DNA from: Suillus spraguei
Lineage: Eukaryota > Basidiomycota > Agaricomycetes > Boletales > Suillaceae
Reading direction: 5' to 3'
DNA: 64,000 bases
NCBI GenBank assembly: GCA_016800925.1
Contig: JABCPU010000028.1
Span: forward strand, 274,529 to 338,528
Shown here: piece after piece, positions 1 to 11,557 of the stretch
How the letters are laid out: each line of letters starts with the position of its first letter
Numbering within the stretch: position 1 is the first letter of the stretch
Translations under genes and position numbers: made by a program
The notes under the pieces: model-generated
What the model saw: the letters and a program-made list of their open reading frames with translations, nothing else
Told to the model about the DNA's origin: nothing
The model's database searches: none

Positions 1-1426
1 AAGCAACCTCCCCAATGCCTAACTTGCCTAACTACTCCTACGCGGATTACTGCGTTCCCTCGCCCACCGTTGTCTATACGCGCTGCGAGGATGAGGCCAA
101 CAAATTGGTTCAAACACTTGAAAGGTATGTTCACCTGTAACTGTCATCGTGCAAGCAATTTCGAAGTATTCACTATGGCCTGTTATTAGTCCTCTTGGGT
201 TTGACCTCGAGTGGCGTGTACTCTGGAATTCTGGTGCCCAGGAACGACGAACAGCACTAGTGCAACTGTGTGACAAATCGACTATCTTGCTGATCCAGGT
301 AAGTCAAATGAAACGTGCGTCGTCCTCTTATTATAGTCTGCTGTCACCTGAATACTTGGCTGTGTGGCAGGGTTTCCGGAAAGGGTCTTGGTAAGCTCCA
401 TCCGTTCATTGATACTGTCCCATTGACCGTCCACAGGAGGTAATCGAGTCGTCAAGCATCGTAAAGACAGGGGCGAACATCCGCAGTGCGTAGCCTAGCT
501 TGGAGGCTGTGGACTGTGATTTACCTGACACAAACTGGTAGATGATGGCGAGAAATTATATCGTGACTTTGGTATCACAACTAGAGGACTCGTCGAGCTT
601 GGTGCACTTGCGCGTATCGCCGATAATACTTTCTCTAGCATATACAAACGACGAGTAGTCAGCCTCACCAAGATGACTGCTATGTACCTCAAGTGCAATT
701 TAGTGAAGAGCAAGGAACGCACCAGTAATTGGGAAGCAAACCTAAATAATAAGATGGTGCATTGTGAGCATCCCCAATTTGATGCACGAAAACTTCGACT
801 AACGACGCCTGTCAAGATGCGGCGAATGATGCGCATGCAGCGCTGATGGTATATCTGAAGCTCCTAGATTTGGCCAGAGCTAGCAACAAAGAACTTGACC
901 CAACTAAGTATACTAGTTCAGTTGATGCACCTAGTCTAAGGGCGAGTAGTATCAAGGTGGTAGCATCACCTATGCCGGCGGAATCGAATGCGCCGAATTT
1001 TCCGTCATCAACATCAGCGCCCCCTCGTCCGCAATATGTGCGGGCTTATAATCTATGGCACCACCGGAACACGCCACTTGATAAAATGTGCGACATATTG
1101 AAGACTGGTGGGCGAGTAGAGCCTCTGAAAGAGAGTACGGTGATGTATGTAATATTATGATTATGCTGTGCCCGATGCTGAATTGTAGCTTGTACAGATC
1201 GTACGTGGTGGGTGCCATCCAGGCAGATACGTCGCTGCCGTTCGATATGAGTAAGTTGCTGGAGCTGGTGAAGATGGAGGCAGGAAGTTGGTCACGACAT
1301 CGAGCATGGTTGATGGACGCGGAGAGAAGCGGTCGTGGATATTGTGTGCGGCCGGAATCACTAACTTGTTGAATAAATCAACAGGTTGAAGGCCTTCAGC
1401 TCGAGGGTTGGAAGCAGGGGTGGTAG
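1..1426 (+). CDS. DEDDy 3'-5' exonuclease (WRN/RNase D-like), 5' end off window
   Basis: Predicted 3'-5' exonuclease of the RNase H-like DEDDy superfamily, expected to remove nucleotides from DNA or RNA ends using two metal ions. Seven exons splice in frame: <1-124, 190-314, 371-390, 437-485, 542-763, 817-1144 and 1198 onward. Spliced product shows motif I GFDLEW (Asp and Glu), ERRTALVQLCD, motif II with KTGANIRNDGEKL, and motif III YAANDAHAAL. The catalytic Tyr of motif III exists only when intron 764-816 is removed, which supports that intron. The C-terminal part (LWHHRN, PLDKMC, LPFDMSKL) is conserved in mushroom homologues as I recall them. By comparison with the second copy at 7272, the start ATG lies about 5 bp before the window. 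The 3' end is either a TGA at 1370 or, using a last intron with a CACTAAC branch site, a TAG at 1424-1426; I prefer the latter because the second copy keeps that frame. Substrate unknown. Confidence 0.8.
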
Positions 1427-2504
1427 CGGCGGTGCCATTACCCTCTCACTGTGCAGGTGAAAGCGTTGTATGAGTGGGGTTGCCTGTCGGATTGCTAGGC
1501 ATAGTATGGTACTAGTAGAGAAGATAGGGTTGCGAGGCAGGTGACCCATATTGCAGGAACTCAAGAAGAAGTTTTGATTCCGCTACTCCACTTTAAGAGT
1601 TCTGTCGCAGTCTGCAAAACGCACTTGTGGGAACGTGTTTGGGAATGAGCCCTACGGCCCATGAGGCGCCATGAGGTACCGAGTGGTACGGGTATAGGGT
1701 ACGGTCCGGAGGACCGGTCCGGGTCTAGCGAGTGATGCGAGGATAGTGGAGGTATGGGATGAAGACGATGGCCCATACAAGGAATCGGACAAGGAGGACG
1801 AGCTGGTCGTCTGGACGAAGGTAGATGGCAAAGCATAGGTAAATAAATGATAGGGGCAACACGAACGGATGTTCTTGTAACATGTACTGTCCAGGGTTGT
1901 ACAGAGGACCCTGGTTTTGCTGATGACTTGGACATCAGATGAACTGTAGGTGACATTGTCAAACACAAAGTGGAATACTTGTAATTCAAGAAAATGAAGC
2001 AGAAATAATGGTATCCAGCGGGACAACGACCTGATTTTGCAGCTTTATACAAAGAAAGTTCCTATACATTCTATGACAGGTTGAGCATCAAAAAGACTGC
2101 AGTGATTCATTCACAACATAAAGTTGACAGATGACTTCCTGCTCCAATTATGTTCGAGACTTCTAATGACAAGCAAACGAAGTAGAAATAATGGCATTTG
2201 GTAGAACGGGGCTCTAAGATAATTGCATTATACAAAGAGGGTTCTTATACATGCATTGATCATTTCACTTGCCTATATTATACTGATTGCTGACATCGGT
2301 GTATATATATATAGGAAAACACGCAAAATAATTCTGCTAATTTTTGCCATTCTGCCAAATACTGTTCTGCCGTTTTCTTGGGCAGAACTCGCCCAAAATA
2401 TTTCTGCCCCCTACACTATCTGCCGTGTCACATACTGCGTGTGACGAAGCTAGTGTCGAATCTTTACAGTATGCCACACTTCTAGTCAACGTCCATCTCG
2501 CTAA
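1427..2504. other. Intergenic stretch with an imperfect duplication
   Basis: No gene could be supported. Homology to the second exonuclease copy continues to about 1563. Two diverged segments, near 2003-2075 and 2185-2260, both read through an AGAAATAATGG start and a TATACAAAG core, suggesting an old duplication about 185 bp apart. A short acidic open frame on the plus strand near 1730-1830 has no start codon and no recognised family. Confidence 0.4.
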
Positions 2505-5017
2505 TCATTGCGCCAGATATTCAGAATCTGTATGTCCATTGCGGCACTTCTTGTCTACAGCAAGGCGCTCAGCAACTTTCTCCACCTCCCTCTTCCAATT
2601 GGTTCTGAGGCAGATCCAAATGCCAAGAGTTGACGAGTAAAACAGAGCAGTGGTGAGACCACACCAAAGCCCTCCGAGTTGCATGTCTTGCTTGAAAGCG
2701 AGCCACAATCCAAGGGGAATACCTATGACATAGTAGCCACTGAAGAACGCATAAGTAGACATCGAACAAGATAAGTGGACTCAACACATTTACCTAAGAT
2801 TGAGTAGAGCTCCAGTGAACTGATAAGGATCGGTCGGCCAGATAACAGCCGGGATATGTTAGAGCGCGTACCTGTTTGCCTCTAGCTCTCAGTATTCCGG
2901 ATGTGACAGCGCCTGCAAAGTCGGGTACTTGGAACAACGCTAAGAATGGCAGGGTAGATGCCACCAGTGTCACGACCTCTGTCAATGAGAGCCATGTGTA
3001 AAGGGGTAACTTCTGTCATGCGGCATCCAGACATACCAATATCGTTATTGAATAAATAACCCCATGACTTGCGGAAAATCAACAAAATGGCACTGGCCAA
3101 TATCTCAAAAAACAGCGTCAAACACAAGTGAGACAAAACGAACCTAAAGAATCCAGAAATTGCAACGGAGAGAAGAATGGCTGCATTTGCAGAAACTCCC
3201 GCACGCCTTGCATTCCTTTCCCCAAGAAGATTTCCAATACTGTGGTTTCAGTTAGATCAACATGCCACCCGCGCAGAACCGGAACGAACCGAACGGAGGT
3301 TGCAATACCCAGAGAAAATGGGACTTGATAAGTGGACGAAGAAGTCGACAAAAGGACTGATTGGCTTGCCAACGCTGTAGGCCCAAGGCTATATACCGAA
3401 CGTCGGTTTAATTCAATGATACTGGAACGTAACACTTACAGGCTAGCAGCAACTGTGAAATCGAAATTCAGCATTTCCTCCAGACAACAACAGGGAAATA
3501 TACGCACGCCCGATTAGTTCCCACGACCACCACTCTGAAGCAACCTGACCTACATTGAAGTGAAGTAGTTTTGCATGAGCTTGGAATCATGAAATGTTAT
3601 CTCAGCTACTCACCAACACCGCCTAACCCAAGCCGGACAAGAAGACCTAATGAGGTAAAGGAACGCCTTGACAGCGGATGCCAGGCGGTCTTCTCAACAA
3701 ATAGAACGCCATAGGTGACAGAGGCTATTGACACAAGAATGTAAGAAACCGATGTTGCTATTGGAGCGCCGATGAAACCCAGCCTGATTGGTTCCGGACC
3801 CCATACTACAATGAACACATGAGTGTGTGAGATGACAAAACCCGAGCGTCAGAGCATACCCAACAGATAATTGAGAAGCACATTAATAGGTGCTACTCCC
3901 ACGATGATACGAGTCGGCACGTCGAAGAGACCTTGATGGGTATTGATGGTGAGTGTCAAGCCACAGGTCAGAACAAATTTACACACCCTGGGACTGGAAA
4001 TATCGGCTGGCGATGTTAATTAGAACAATTATTTATAAGTCAAGGAAGGCGAGCTCACCGGGAGATATAATTGAATGCATAGGCCGGCAGACCCAACGAG
4101 GCCCATTTCAAGTAGATACCAGCGAGCCGCGCAACCTCCGGCTCTTGCCTCAGTAAAAGCAGGATAGGCTCTGCATTGAACCAAATAGCAAACATGGGCT
4201 AATAACCCAATAACCCAATGATTCTGTGAACAACACGTTAGACGGAATTCGACTTACTATGAGTGCAATGGCAACAAGAATCGCTTTAATAACAAATTGT
4301 AAGTAGCGAGCATCAAACAAATCATCATGCTCACCCATGCGCTGCGTCCATAGTCCAACAAGGTGCGGTTGATCAGAAGTCCAAGCTCCGGGAAGCACTG
4401 TGTCTAAGGTTGAAACGAGACCATTTATAATGGACAGACCAGTGACGTTAGCAGTCATGAACCCAATAGTTGCGGCAGCAAGAGCGACGGTTGAGATATG
4501 GCCTATGGAGACCACGGATGACAGTATCATGCTGTGCTCAAGGATATGGGTGCTAACAGAAGGTTTTCGTTCAACTGACAGTAAACTTGATAGCATGAAC
4601 TCACCCAAAGACAGGCAAGGAGTATTTGACCAAGATCCATAGTTCTTCCCAGTACATTTGAACAGTGCTAGTTTCATGTGCATCACAAGGAAAGTCTACG
4701 TTCGCTTGGATGCGTGGTATCAATGGCGCTAAGAGGGGTGTGTTCTCAGTCGGCTGAAGCACGTTGGTTGCTGCAGAAATAATATTCATGGACGGTTGCG
4801 GCGGAAGGATATATGATGGAGGGAAGCTGGTGCGCCTAACTTGCTTCCGTGATGCGAGCAGGGCATCGTCTTCACTGTATTCTTCCTGGTCGTTCCTGAC
4901 AGGAGAGACTTTAAGCTCTTCCTCGGTTTTTCCTGAAAGGGGAGTAGTAAAACGAGAAATAGCATAGTCTTGGGGAAGGGACGATAGTGTCCCAGAAGTT
5001 TGAGATAAGTGTGCCAT
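2505..5017 (-). CDS. MATE-family efflux transporter
   Basis: Multi-antimicrobial extrusion (MATE) transporter, a 12-helix secondary exporter of organic cations or metabolites, probably in the vacuolar or plasma membrane. The start is the ATG at 5017; a slightly longer frame upstream begins at a non-ATG codon. A hydrophilic N-terminal region of about 140 residues precedes the transporter core. About 15 exons join in frame, among them 4605-5017, 4335-4552, 4258-4283, 4059-4198, 3987-4006, 3860-3931, 3614-3805, 3508-3549 and 3440-3452. Family landmarks: GHISTVALAAATIGFM, DTVLPGAWTSDQPHLVGLWT, WFNAEP, LGLPAYAF, VWGPEP, GAPIATSVSY, and SGILRARGKQ near the end. Closest known type is the fungal Erc1-like/eukaryotic MATE branch. 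The reading frame stays intact through all junctions checked. Substrate cannot be told from sequence. Confidence 0.88.
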
Positions 5018-5677
5018 TACTTGAACCTGCAAGTGATTGTTGCTAGTATGCGCAACTCCGAGTCAGACGGAAAAAGCTGCTAGATTGATATTAATGAGCG
5101 GTGGACTGCAGGGATCAATAAGTGCAATCTTTGTGGCATTGATTACTCACTGTTCCAGAGGACTGTGTCTCTCAGGATCACATCCGTGCTTGAAGGATTT
5201 TACATAACAAAAATCAGTGGAGTTCAAACGATCATGCATCATGTCATACTCCATGTGATGCCTGCAGATAATTCATACACATTGTCCTTCTAGATCTGAT
5301 TTGTCGCTTGAATAGTCTAACGTTGATTATGTAACGTTATTATAAGTAGTTTGAGCGAGCGAGAGAGCGTAGCGAAGAAGGTCAAACTCAACTGGACGTG
5401 CGGTGCCGCTCGAGCTAGGCCTTCAGGAACCGGCACCTTAGTATCGACCCTAACCAAAATTATAGTTGAACGTACCGTTCAACATTACCAGCCTGACAAC
5501 GTCTTTCAAGAAGTGTAAAGAAGTCAGGGAGAGGGTAGGCAAAGCACGTAGTTTGAAAATTAGCTCCGTACGCCAGATCTACTAGGGGTCGGCGATGCCG
5601 ACGGGACCGAGCTCTTGGCTGCTGCGAGTCGGGGATCAATAAATGACATTTTTGACATTGATTAATGATGTGATTGG
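5018..5677. other. Upstream region of the MATE gene, no gene seen
   Basis: About 660 bp between the MATE start codon and a small inverted-repeat element. It contains the MATE 5' region and a purine-rich GAGCGAGCGAGAGAGCG stretch near 5354-5370, but no convincing open frame, RNA gene or repeat. Confidence 0.4.
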
Positions 5678-6159
5678 GTGACTTCCCGTAGCATTTAGAA
5701 TCCTAGATATCGTTCTAAATTTTATTTGTCGGAGATTCGGCTGAAATACATCAACATCATGTTCTAAACCTAAACATGGACAACGACGATCCATATCAAC
5801 TATATCACATGCTTGAGCTGGTGGGGATGAGATAAATGATGAAGATGAATTCCGGAGGCATAGGATAGCTATACTTGTTGCAGCCATTTTTTCAGGAGCT
5901 GAAGAATCACGACGTGAACGCCTTGCACGAAAACGAGTCGTTGTCAGTGCGCATACAATGATCTATGCAGGTTTGTGATATCGTCGCGGTTTTTGAAAGT
6001 GATTTAGAACGCGTTTAGAACATGATTTGAATCTAGAACTGGGTCAGTTTGACGTGCGGACTTACAAAAGACTGACATTTGACAGCGGCACGTCGGCACA
6101 AGACGTTTAGAACATATATTTAGATTTAGAACAGCGTTCTAAACGCTGCGGGAAGTCAC
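5678..6159. mobile_element. MITE-like element with 23-bp terminal inverted repeats
   Basis: The sequence at 5678-5700 (GTGACTTCCCGTAGCATTTA then GAA) is the near-perfect reverse complement of 6137-6159 (TTCTAAACGCTGCGGGAAGT then CAC), with two mismatches. Both ends carry further subterminal TTCTAAA or TTTAGAA words. The 482-bp interior has no transposase frame. No clear target duplication is visible, so the superfamily is unassigned. It sits between the MATE gene and an unrecognised minus-strand frame. Confidence 0.55.
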
Positions 6160-6657
6160 TAGTCATCCATTGAAGGATTTGAGTTCAAACGTTACACCGT
6201 TCACGCATATTCCATGCACAGTGAGATCCAAATCCTTGCACATTGTCCGATCTATAGTCTATAAACCAACGCAAGCAGTCAGTCGAGTTCCTCGGCTCTC
6301 GCAACTCACAGGTTCAGTTGTTCGAAAAATGGTGATCCTCATATACTTGCAGCACAGGACGTCGCAGTAAGTGAAGGCACAAAAGTATCTTGAATTTAAC
6401 ACCTAATCATTACAGTATTATCAGTATCCCTTATTTCATGTGTCGAGCGCACTCTTGATATATTTCTATCTAAACTAAAAGTGCTCTATTGAAGGCGAGG
6501 GATATTGAGGTGTCTCTTGCCACTATTTGAACGAATACTACATAGGGATGGTTGACCCACAAGCATGTATGTAGAATATGCGTTAATGAACTTAAGCTTG
6601 GAGAACTAGGGTTCGGGTCAGACATGTCGGGGATGAATCGATGATTGATGTAGCGAC

Positions 6658-7005
6658 TCATCGACATCCCTCGCTAGTAGGATTTATACCACAGAGCAGC
6701 CTACTATCATTGTCATATGATCCAAAAACCATTGTTTTCGACGGAGACGAAGAGACAGCGATCTCGCTAAAACCCATTTGACTCAGACGATGAGCAATTT
6801 GAAAACTTACCTTTGACAAAATTGTAGTGTCTTTCACAACGAGGGGTTGGTTGCTTGACAAGGCCACCTGCAGTTGGTGATAACCACCGCCATATGCGGC
6901 TGGTCGAAGGTCAGTGCGTGTGTGGTGATGGGTCTCGTCAATGCCCCACAAGTCCAGGTTAAAGATTTGAGCGCCTTTGTTTGATTTCGCTCCAACAATA
7001 AACAA
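6658..7005 (-). CDS. Unrecognised minus-strand coding fragment
   Basis: An open frame of about 115 codons with residues typical of coding sequence (for example NLDLWGIDETHHHTRTDLRP, then AAYGGGYHQLQVAL). I do not recognise a family. It has no upstream ATG: the frame is preceded on the minus strand by a TAG that also forms a possible splice acceptor. A GTAAGT donor follows an ILSK segment about 65 codons in. It therefore looks like an internal exon of a gene whose other exons I could not find, or a relic. Confidence 0.25.
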   Translation of the reverse strand: MFIVGAKSNKGAQIFNLDLWGIDETHHHTRTDLRPAAYGGGYHQLQVALSSNQPLVVKDTTILSKVSFQIAHRLSQMGFSEIAVSSSPSKTMVFGSYDNDSRLLCGINPTSEGCR

Positions 7006-7271
7006 AAGCGGCTATATGAACATCAGAAGTACAGAATGTGTTGCCCTGCAACCCGATAAAGTACTGAAGAGATCCCTAAATCACACAAACACTATAAAGA
7101 CCGGGATACTGAGATAAGTTTATCTAGACGGGGAATTGCTCAGAAGAAAATGGGTAAGGGGAGAACTTCACCAGTATGGCAGTGGCTCGAAGCTCAGGTC
7201 CCAGAGGGAGAATGCCTTGATCTTACAAACGAAAAGGTATGTAGTCGTGTTACAATACCAAAGTCCAGTCC

Positions 7272-8171
7272 ATGGTCGAAGCAACCTCCGCAATGCCTAA
7301 CTTGCCTAACTACGCCTACGCGGACTACCGTGTCCCCCTCGCCCACCGTTGTCTATACGCGCTGTGAGGATGAGGTTAACAAATTGGCTCAAATATTTGG
7401 AAGGTATGTTCACCTGTAACTGTTATCGCGAAAGCAATACCGAAGCATTCAATATGATCGTGACTGTTATTAGTCCCCTTGGATTTGACCTTGAGTGGCG
7501 TGTACTCTGGAATTCTGGTGCCCAGGAACGACGAACAGCACTAGTGCAACTGTGACGAATCGATTATCTTGCTGATCCAGGTAGGCAAAATGAAATGTGC
7601 GTCGTCCTTCTGTTATGGTCCGCTATCATCTGAATACTTGGTTGTGAGTTTCTGGAAAAGCTGGCAACAAAGAACTTGACCCAACCAAGCGTACTAGCTT
7701 AGTTGATCCACCTAGTCTAAGGGCGGGTAGCACCAAGGTGGTAGCATCACCTATGCCGGCGGAATCGAATGTGCCGAGTTTTCTATCATGAACATCAGCG
7801 CCCCCTCGTCCACAGTTTATGCAGGCTTATAATACATGGCACCACCGGAATACGCTCCTTGATAGGATGTGCGACATATTGAAGACATGTGGGCAAGTGA
7901 AGCCTCTGAAAGAGAGTACGGTGATGTATGTAATATCATGATTATGCTGTGTTCAATGTTGCGTTGTAGCTTGAACAGGTCGTCCGTGATGGGTACCATG
8001 GCAGATACATCGCCGCTGTTTAATATAAGCAAGTTGGTGGAGCTAGTGAAGGAAGTTGGTCACGACATCGAACATGGTTGATGGATGTGGAGAGGTGCGG
8101 TCGTGGATGCTTGTTGGATAAATCAACAGGTTGATGGCCTCCGACTCAAGCGTTGGAAGAAGCGGTGGTAG
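7272..8171 (+). pseudogene. Deleted second copy of the DEDDy exonuclease gene
   Basis: Aligns along its length with 1-1426. The start ATG (7272) and the motif I exon GFDLEW with ERRTALVQL are kept. It is broken in at least three ways: an extra C around 7336 shifts the first exon, a 2-bp loss near 7554 makes a stop straight after ALVQL, and about 490 bp corresponding to roughly 384-877 of the first copy are missing. That deletion removes motif II and motif III, so no nuclease could be made. The 3' part (WHHRN, PLDRMCDIL) and the last short exon remain. Homology continues past the stop to about 8265. A short frame beginning at 7150, just upstream, is of unknown relation. Confidence 0.8.
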
Positions 8172-8538
8172 CGGCGGTGCCACTACAGTATATATGTATA
8201 GGTTGTATGGTACTGGTAGAGAAGACATGGCTGCGTGGCAGGTGACCCATATTGCAGGAACTCAACAGCGACTATCCTCTTTCTGCATGATGAAAGTTGA
8301 AACTGACTCCAATGAATTCATCGTGCAAATGAATGAGGTCACTGCCACGTCGCCGTCACAGTGCCACGATATTATTCCCGTTCCAACTCCGTACTACATG
8401 AATTTTCCTACTCACGACACTCTTCCTCACTTCAGTTCATGAATATAACTCCTCATACTTAAGATTCCTGGGCTACCACAACACATATTCACAGTACCAA
8501 CAAGCGTTATAATCCTCTCAAATCAACCGATTATCACG

Positions 8539-9976
8539 ATGTCCCACAAGCATGATGCTCGTCCGCAGCCGCAGAGCAGCAGACTTCTCGTCGTATGTCC
8601 TAATCATCATATTTTATCGTTCTTCGATGACCAGAGACTCTAATCGCAGATTGGCACAGTGCTCTTCTACCTTGTAGCAGCATTATGTGTACGTCCGTCT
8701 CCTACTCACTACCTTCCTGTTCATTAATTCATTTCCATGCAGATGGTCATGGCGTAATTCTTTTCCTGTTCCAATGGTTACCAAGCTCACCCGTCTTGAA
8801 ATGTAGGAACAAATGGGTTCTCCAAGACACTAATGCCCCGCTTTTCTTCCTCTTTACCCAGCTTGTCATCGCCGTCATTCTTTTCCTCGCCTCACATGCA
8901 ACCCGCCTCTTAGTTGTGCCTTTGTATATAGACACCCAGCTTTTGATCCAGCTCGCCCCCAACATTACGTTGAATGTTGTGGGATTGAGGTATGTTTTTT
9001 CCTATGAATCAACAACACGTTAACATTGACTGTTACCAGTCTCAGCAACTATACCCTCAAGTATGTTGACGCATCTGTATATCAAGTCGCACGTGGTCTC
9101 GTCCTCCCCTTCACAGTCCTTACCTCCTACTTCTTCCTCTCCGCACGCCCGTCCCTCCGCATTCTCTTTAGTTGTTCCATTGTCACCCTCGGCTTCTTTG
9201 TTGGCGTCTTTCTTGATTCTGTCCCAATGGTTCTCGCCGGTGTTGGCTTTGGCGTTGCTAGTTCCGCAATCACAGCGATGCACAGCGTAGTCATCAAAAA
9301 GAGTCTGGATGTAGTCAAGGGTAGCGCCATGAACCTATCGTGGTATACAAATTTGCTCAGCGCGATTGTGATGATTCCCATCATTGTAATCGCCGGTGAG
9401 GTTCCGGCGATTACGGATTTGTTTTTCGGAGCAGGTGCTGTTCCGAAGGAAGGAAAGTTGAGCGATTTGCAGACGTTCGTTTGGGGATCCTTTATCACGG
9501 TGAGGCTTCGTGCCAGCTTTGGTGATTTACGCTATTGCTGACTGATTACATTAGGGTGCGCTTGGCTTTATGATGAGCCTTGCCAGTTTGTTGTCCATCA
9601 AGGTTACTTCGCCCATCACACACATGGTGTCCTCTGCAGTAAGAGGCGTAGCAGCGTCCATATTAGGACGGTTGTTATTTGAAGACATCATCTCAGGGTG
9701 CGTGTTTTCTGCCTTCATCATGTTGTGCGATGGTCTCTCTTGCTTCCGCTTGTTACGAGCCATATCGTCTTTCTTTTTATTGGCAAGATTTATGATTTAC
9801 ATTTTTTATCCAGTGGCCGTGCCTCCTCTATTGCAATCATCCTTCTAGGGTCCATTTACTACACGTGGGTGAAACACGTTGAATCTCAGCAAAGTTCCAA
9901 GGATGGGAACAAGTACGACCGAGTTCCGCTGGACGATCTAGAAGCCAGAAAGGAGTTTGGCTCAAAACCTGAGTGA
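8539..9976 (+). CDS. Nucleotide-sugar transporter, GDP-fucose transporter (SLC35C1) type
   Basis: Golgi membrane antiporter of the drug/metabolite transporter superfamily that would bring a nucleotide sugar (GDP-fucose by family likeness) into the lumen for glycosylation. Seven exons fit exactly: 8539-8592, 8650-8688, 8743-8753, 8807-8989, 9040-9499, 9555-9697 and 9814-9976, giving 350 codons plus stop. Exon 3 is only 11 nt. Landmarks: NKWVLQ in helix 1, SLSNYTLKYVDASVYQVARG, a SWYTNL segment, and ITHMVSSAVRGVAAS, aligning with the ThrHisAsnValSer-type loop of SLC35C1. Multiple hydrophobic helices follow throughout. The C-tail (YDRVPLDDLEARKEF) is cytosolic and acidic. The alternative is another GDP-sugar transporter of the SLC35C/E group. 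Next gene downstream is HMG-CoA lyase on the opposite strand, tail to tail. Confidence 0.85.
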
Positions 9977-10206
9977 GAGTGTGAGAGTATGGATTACTCG
10001 CACGGAGCAAACGTGCATGGACGTTGATAAAATTGGACCTTACTTCAGGACATCTGATTATCAGTTGTGATACCCTGAGTACTTGTTTGATTCGAAATAG
10101 ATAATGTCGTGGGAGAGCCATGCATAGATTATTATCACTGAAAAGTACGCAGGACAATTGTGGAAATGAGTTTATGTCCGAGTAGACATTAGCTTACCTC
10201 GCGATG

Positions 10207-11557
10207 TCACAACTTTGCTCCTTCCTTTCGTTTATGTTCCTCTCCTCTCTTCCGTCTTGCCAATAGGGCTTTTCCAGCGCGACTCGTAGTCTCTCGCCCA
10301 AGTACCCCAGAAATCCACTCCCCGATTCCTGCGAGCCGAGCTAGGTCAACAGGACCTACATCCCATTGACTTTGCACCGTCTTGGCAGGCTCGCCATTGC
10401 CTATAATATATTATGTGATCAACTCACACAGGGAGAAACCCGCACGGAGGGATGCTTCACCGTATGGTTCACCAATATCACCGAATAACCTATCCCCAGT
10501 GAGAGCATAGACGACGTCTTCCGTTGCAACATTACCCGTGGCGCCAGGACTATACGGACACCCTCCAAGGCCACCAACGGACGCATCAAATGTCCGCAAC
10601 CCAAAGTCAAGAGCAGTCATGATATTGGCAGTCGCTGTGCCATTCGTATCGTGGAACTAGACAGTCCAAGAACGGCGAATCAACCATAAGGTAAGATACA
10701 AGAGAGTGAACCTTACATGCCCAGCAAGAATCCCTACGTCTACTTCTTTCGCAACTTCTTCCAGCATCCCACGGATGTTGGCGGGCGTCCCTGCGCCTGT
10801 TGTATCTCCCAAACTCACCTCGTAGCATCCCATCTGTACGAGCTCCCTCGAAACATCTCTGACCCGCCTCGGATCCACGCGTCCAGAAAATGGACATGTG
10901 ACGACTACTGAAACATAGCCTCGCACCTTCAACCCAGCATCAAGAGCTCTACGCGCAACCGGCGCAAGACGTTCTAGAGAACCTGAAACAGAACGTTTGT
11001 GTTTGCGAGAGAGAACGCATCTGTCGCAGAGGTAAAGATCGCGACTTCGGTGACTGGAGGTGGGGGTTTGCATGTAAGTTTGGAGAAGTGCTAGCGGAGA
11101 GTATTTGTAGGAGGTCGTCTAAGCCCTTCTGATTTGGGACGAGCACTGAGTAACTGGTTTTCGGGAAACTGCCTATGAGAGCCAGGACCTCTGCCGTGCC
11201 TGCCATCTGCGTGCAGCATGCCATGACCGCATATTAGCAATGAATTAAGAGTGTTAAAGAGTAGAGACGTGCCTGAGGCACCCATTTCGGGCTGACGAAG
11301 CTGCCGGCTTCGATGTTGCGCATCCCTGCGATAGCGAGTTTATTGATGAGCTCTGCTTTGATAGGAGGTGGAATTGGCCTAGGTTCATTCTGGAGACCAT
11401 CACGAGGCCCGACTTCGACTATCTTTACGAAGTTGGGATTGGTTGAGCTGGCAGTGCTTAGTATAGGCTGTGAGGTGGAGAAGGACTTGAGGGTCGTCTT
11501 GAGTGTTGAGCGCAGTGTTCGAATGCATGAAGGAGTCACGGATGAATATCTAAGCAT
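10207..11557 (-). CDS. Hydroxymethylglutaryl-CoA lyase, mitochondrial (two apparent frameshifts)
   Basis: Cleaves HMG-CoA to acetyl-CoA and acetoacetate in leucine breakdown and ketogenesis. Starts at ATG 11557 with a basic, Ser/Thr-rich mitochondrial presequence. Landmarks: [10 protein letters not shown] (metal and substrate site), [32 protein letters not shown] (the two metal-binding His, made by splicing), and [14 protein letters not shown] with the catalytic Cys. The end at 10207 is set by an intron that joins GDRLF to GNGEPAK. The first intron seems to be GC-AG (CAG/GCACGT). Two 1-base losses break the frame: one in a C5 run near 11050 before PPVTEVAIF, and one near 10994 between LANTN and SVSGSLERL. 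Otherwise every conserved block is present. Either a very recent pseudogene or residual sequence error. Confidence 0.85.

Noticed and set aside
1561..2052. 163-codon minus-strand frame
   Set aside because: Low-complexity Pro/Ser/Arg composition, no motif, no splice support, overlaps a region with coding-like sequence on the other strand.
7150..7271. Open frame at 7150 as the true N-terminus of the exonuclease copy
   Set aside because: Its frame does not join the ATG at 7272, and copy 1 offers no matching upstream sequence inside the window to test it.
8685..9023. Single-frame protein through 8685-9023
   Set aside because: It reads through two introns of the sugar transporter; the spliced model gives conserved NKWVLQ and helix 2.
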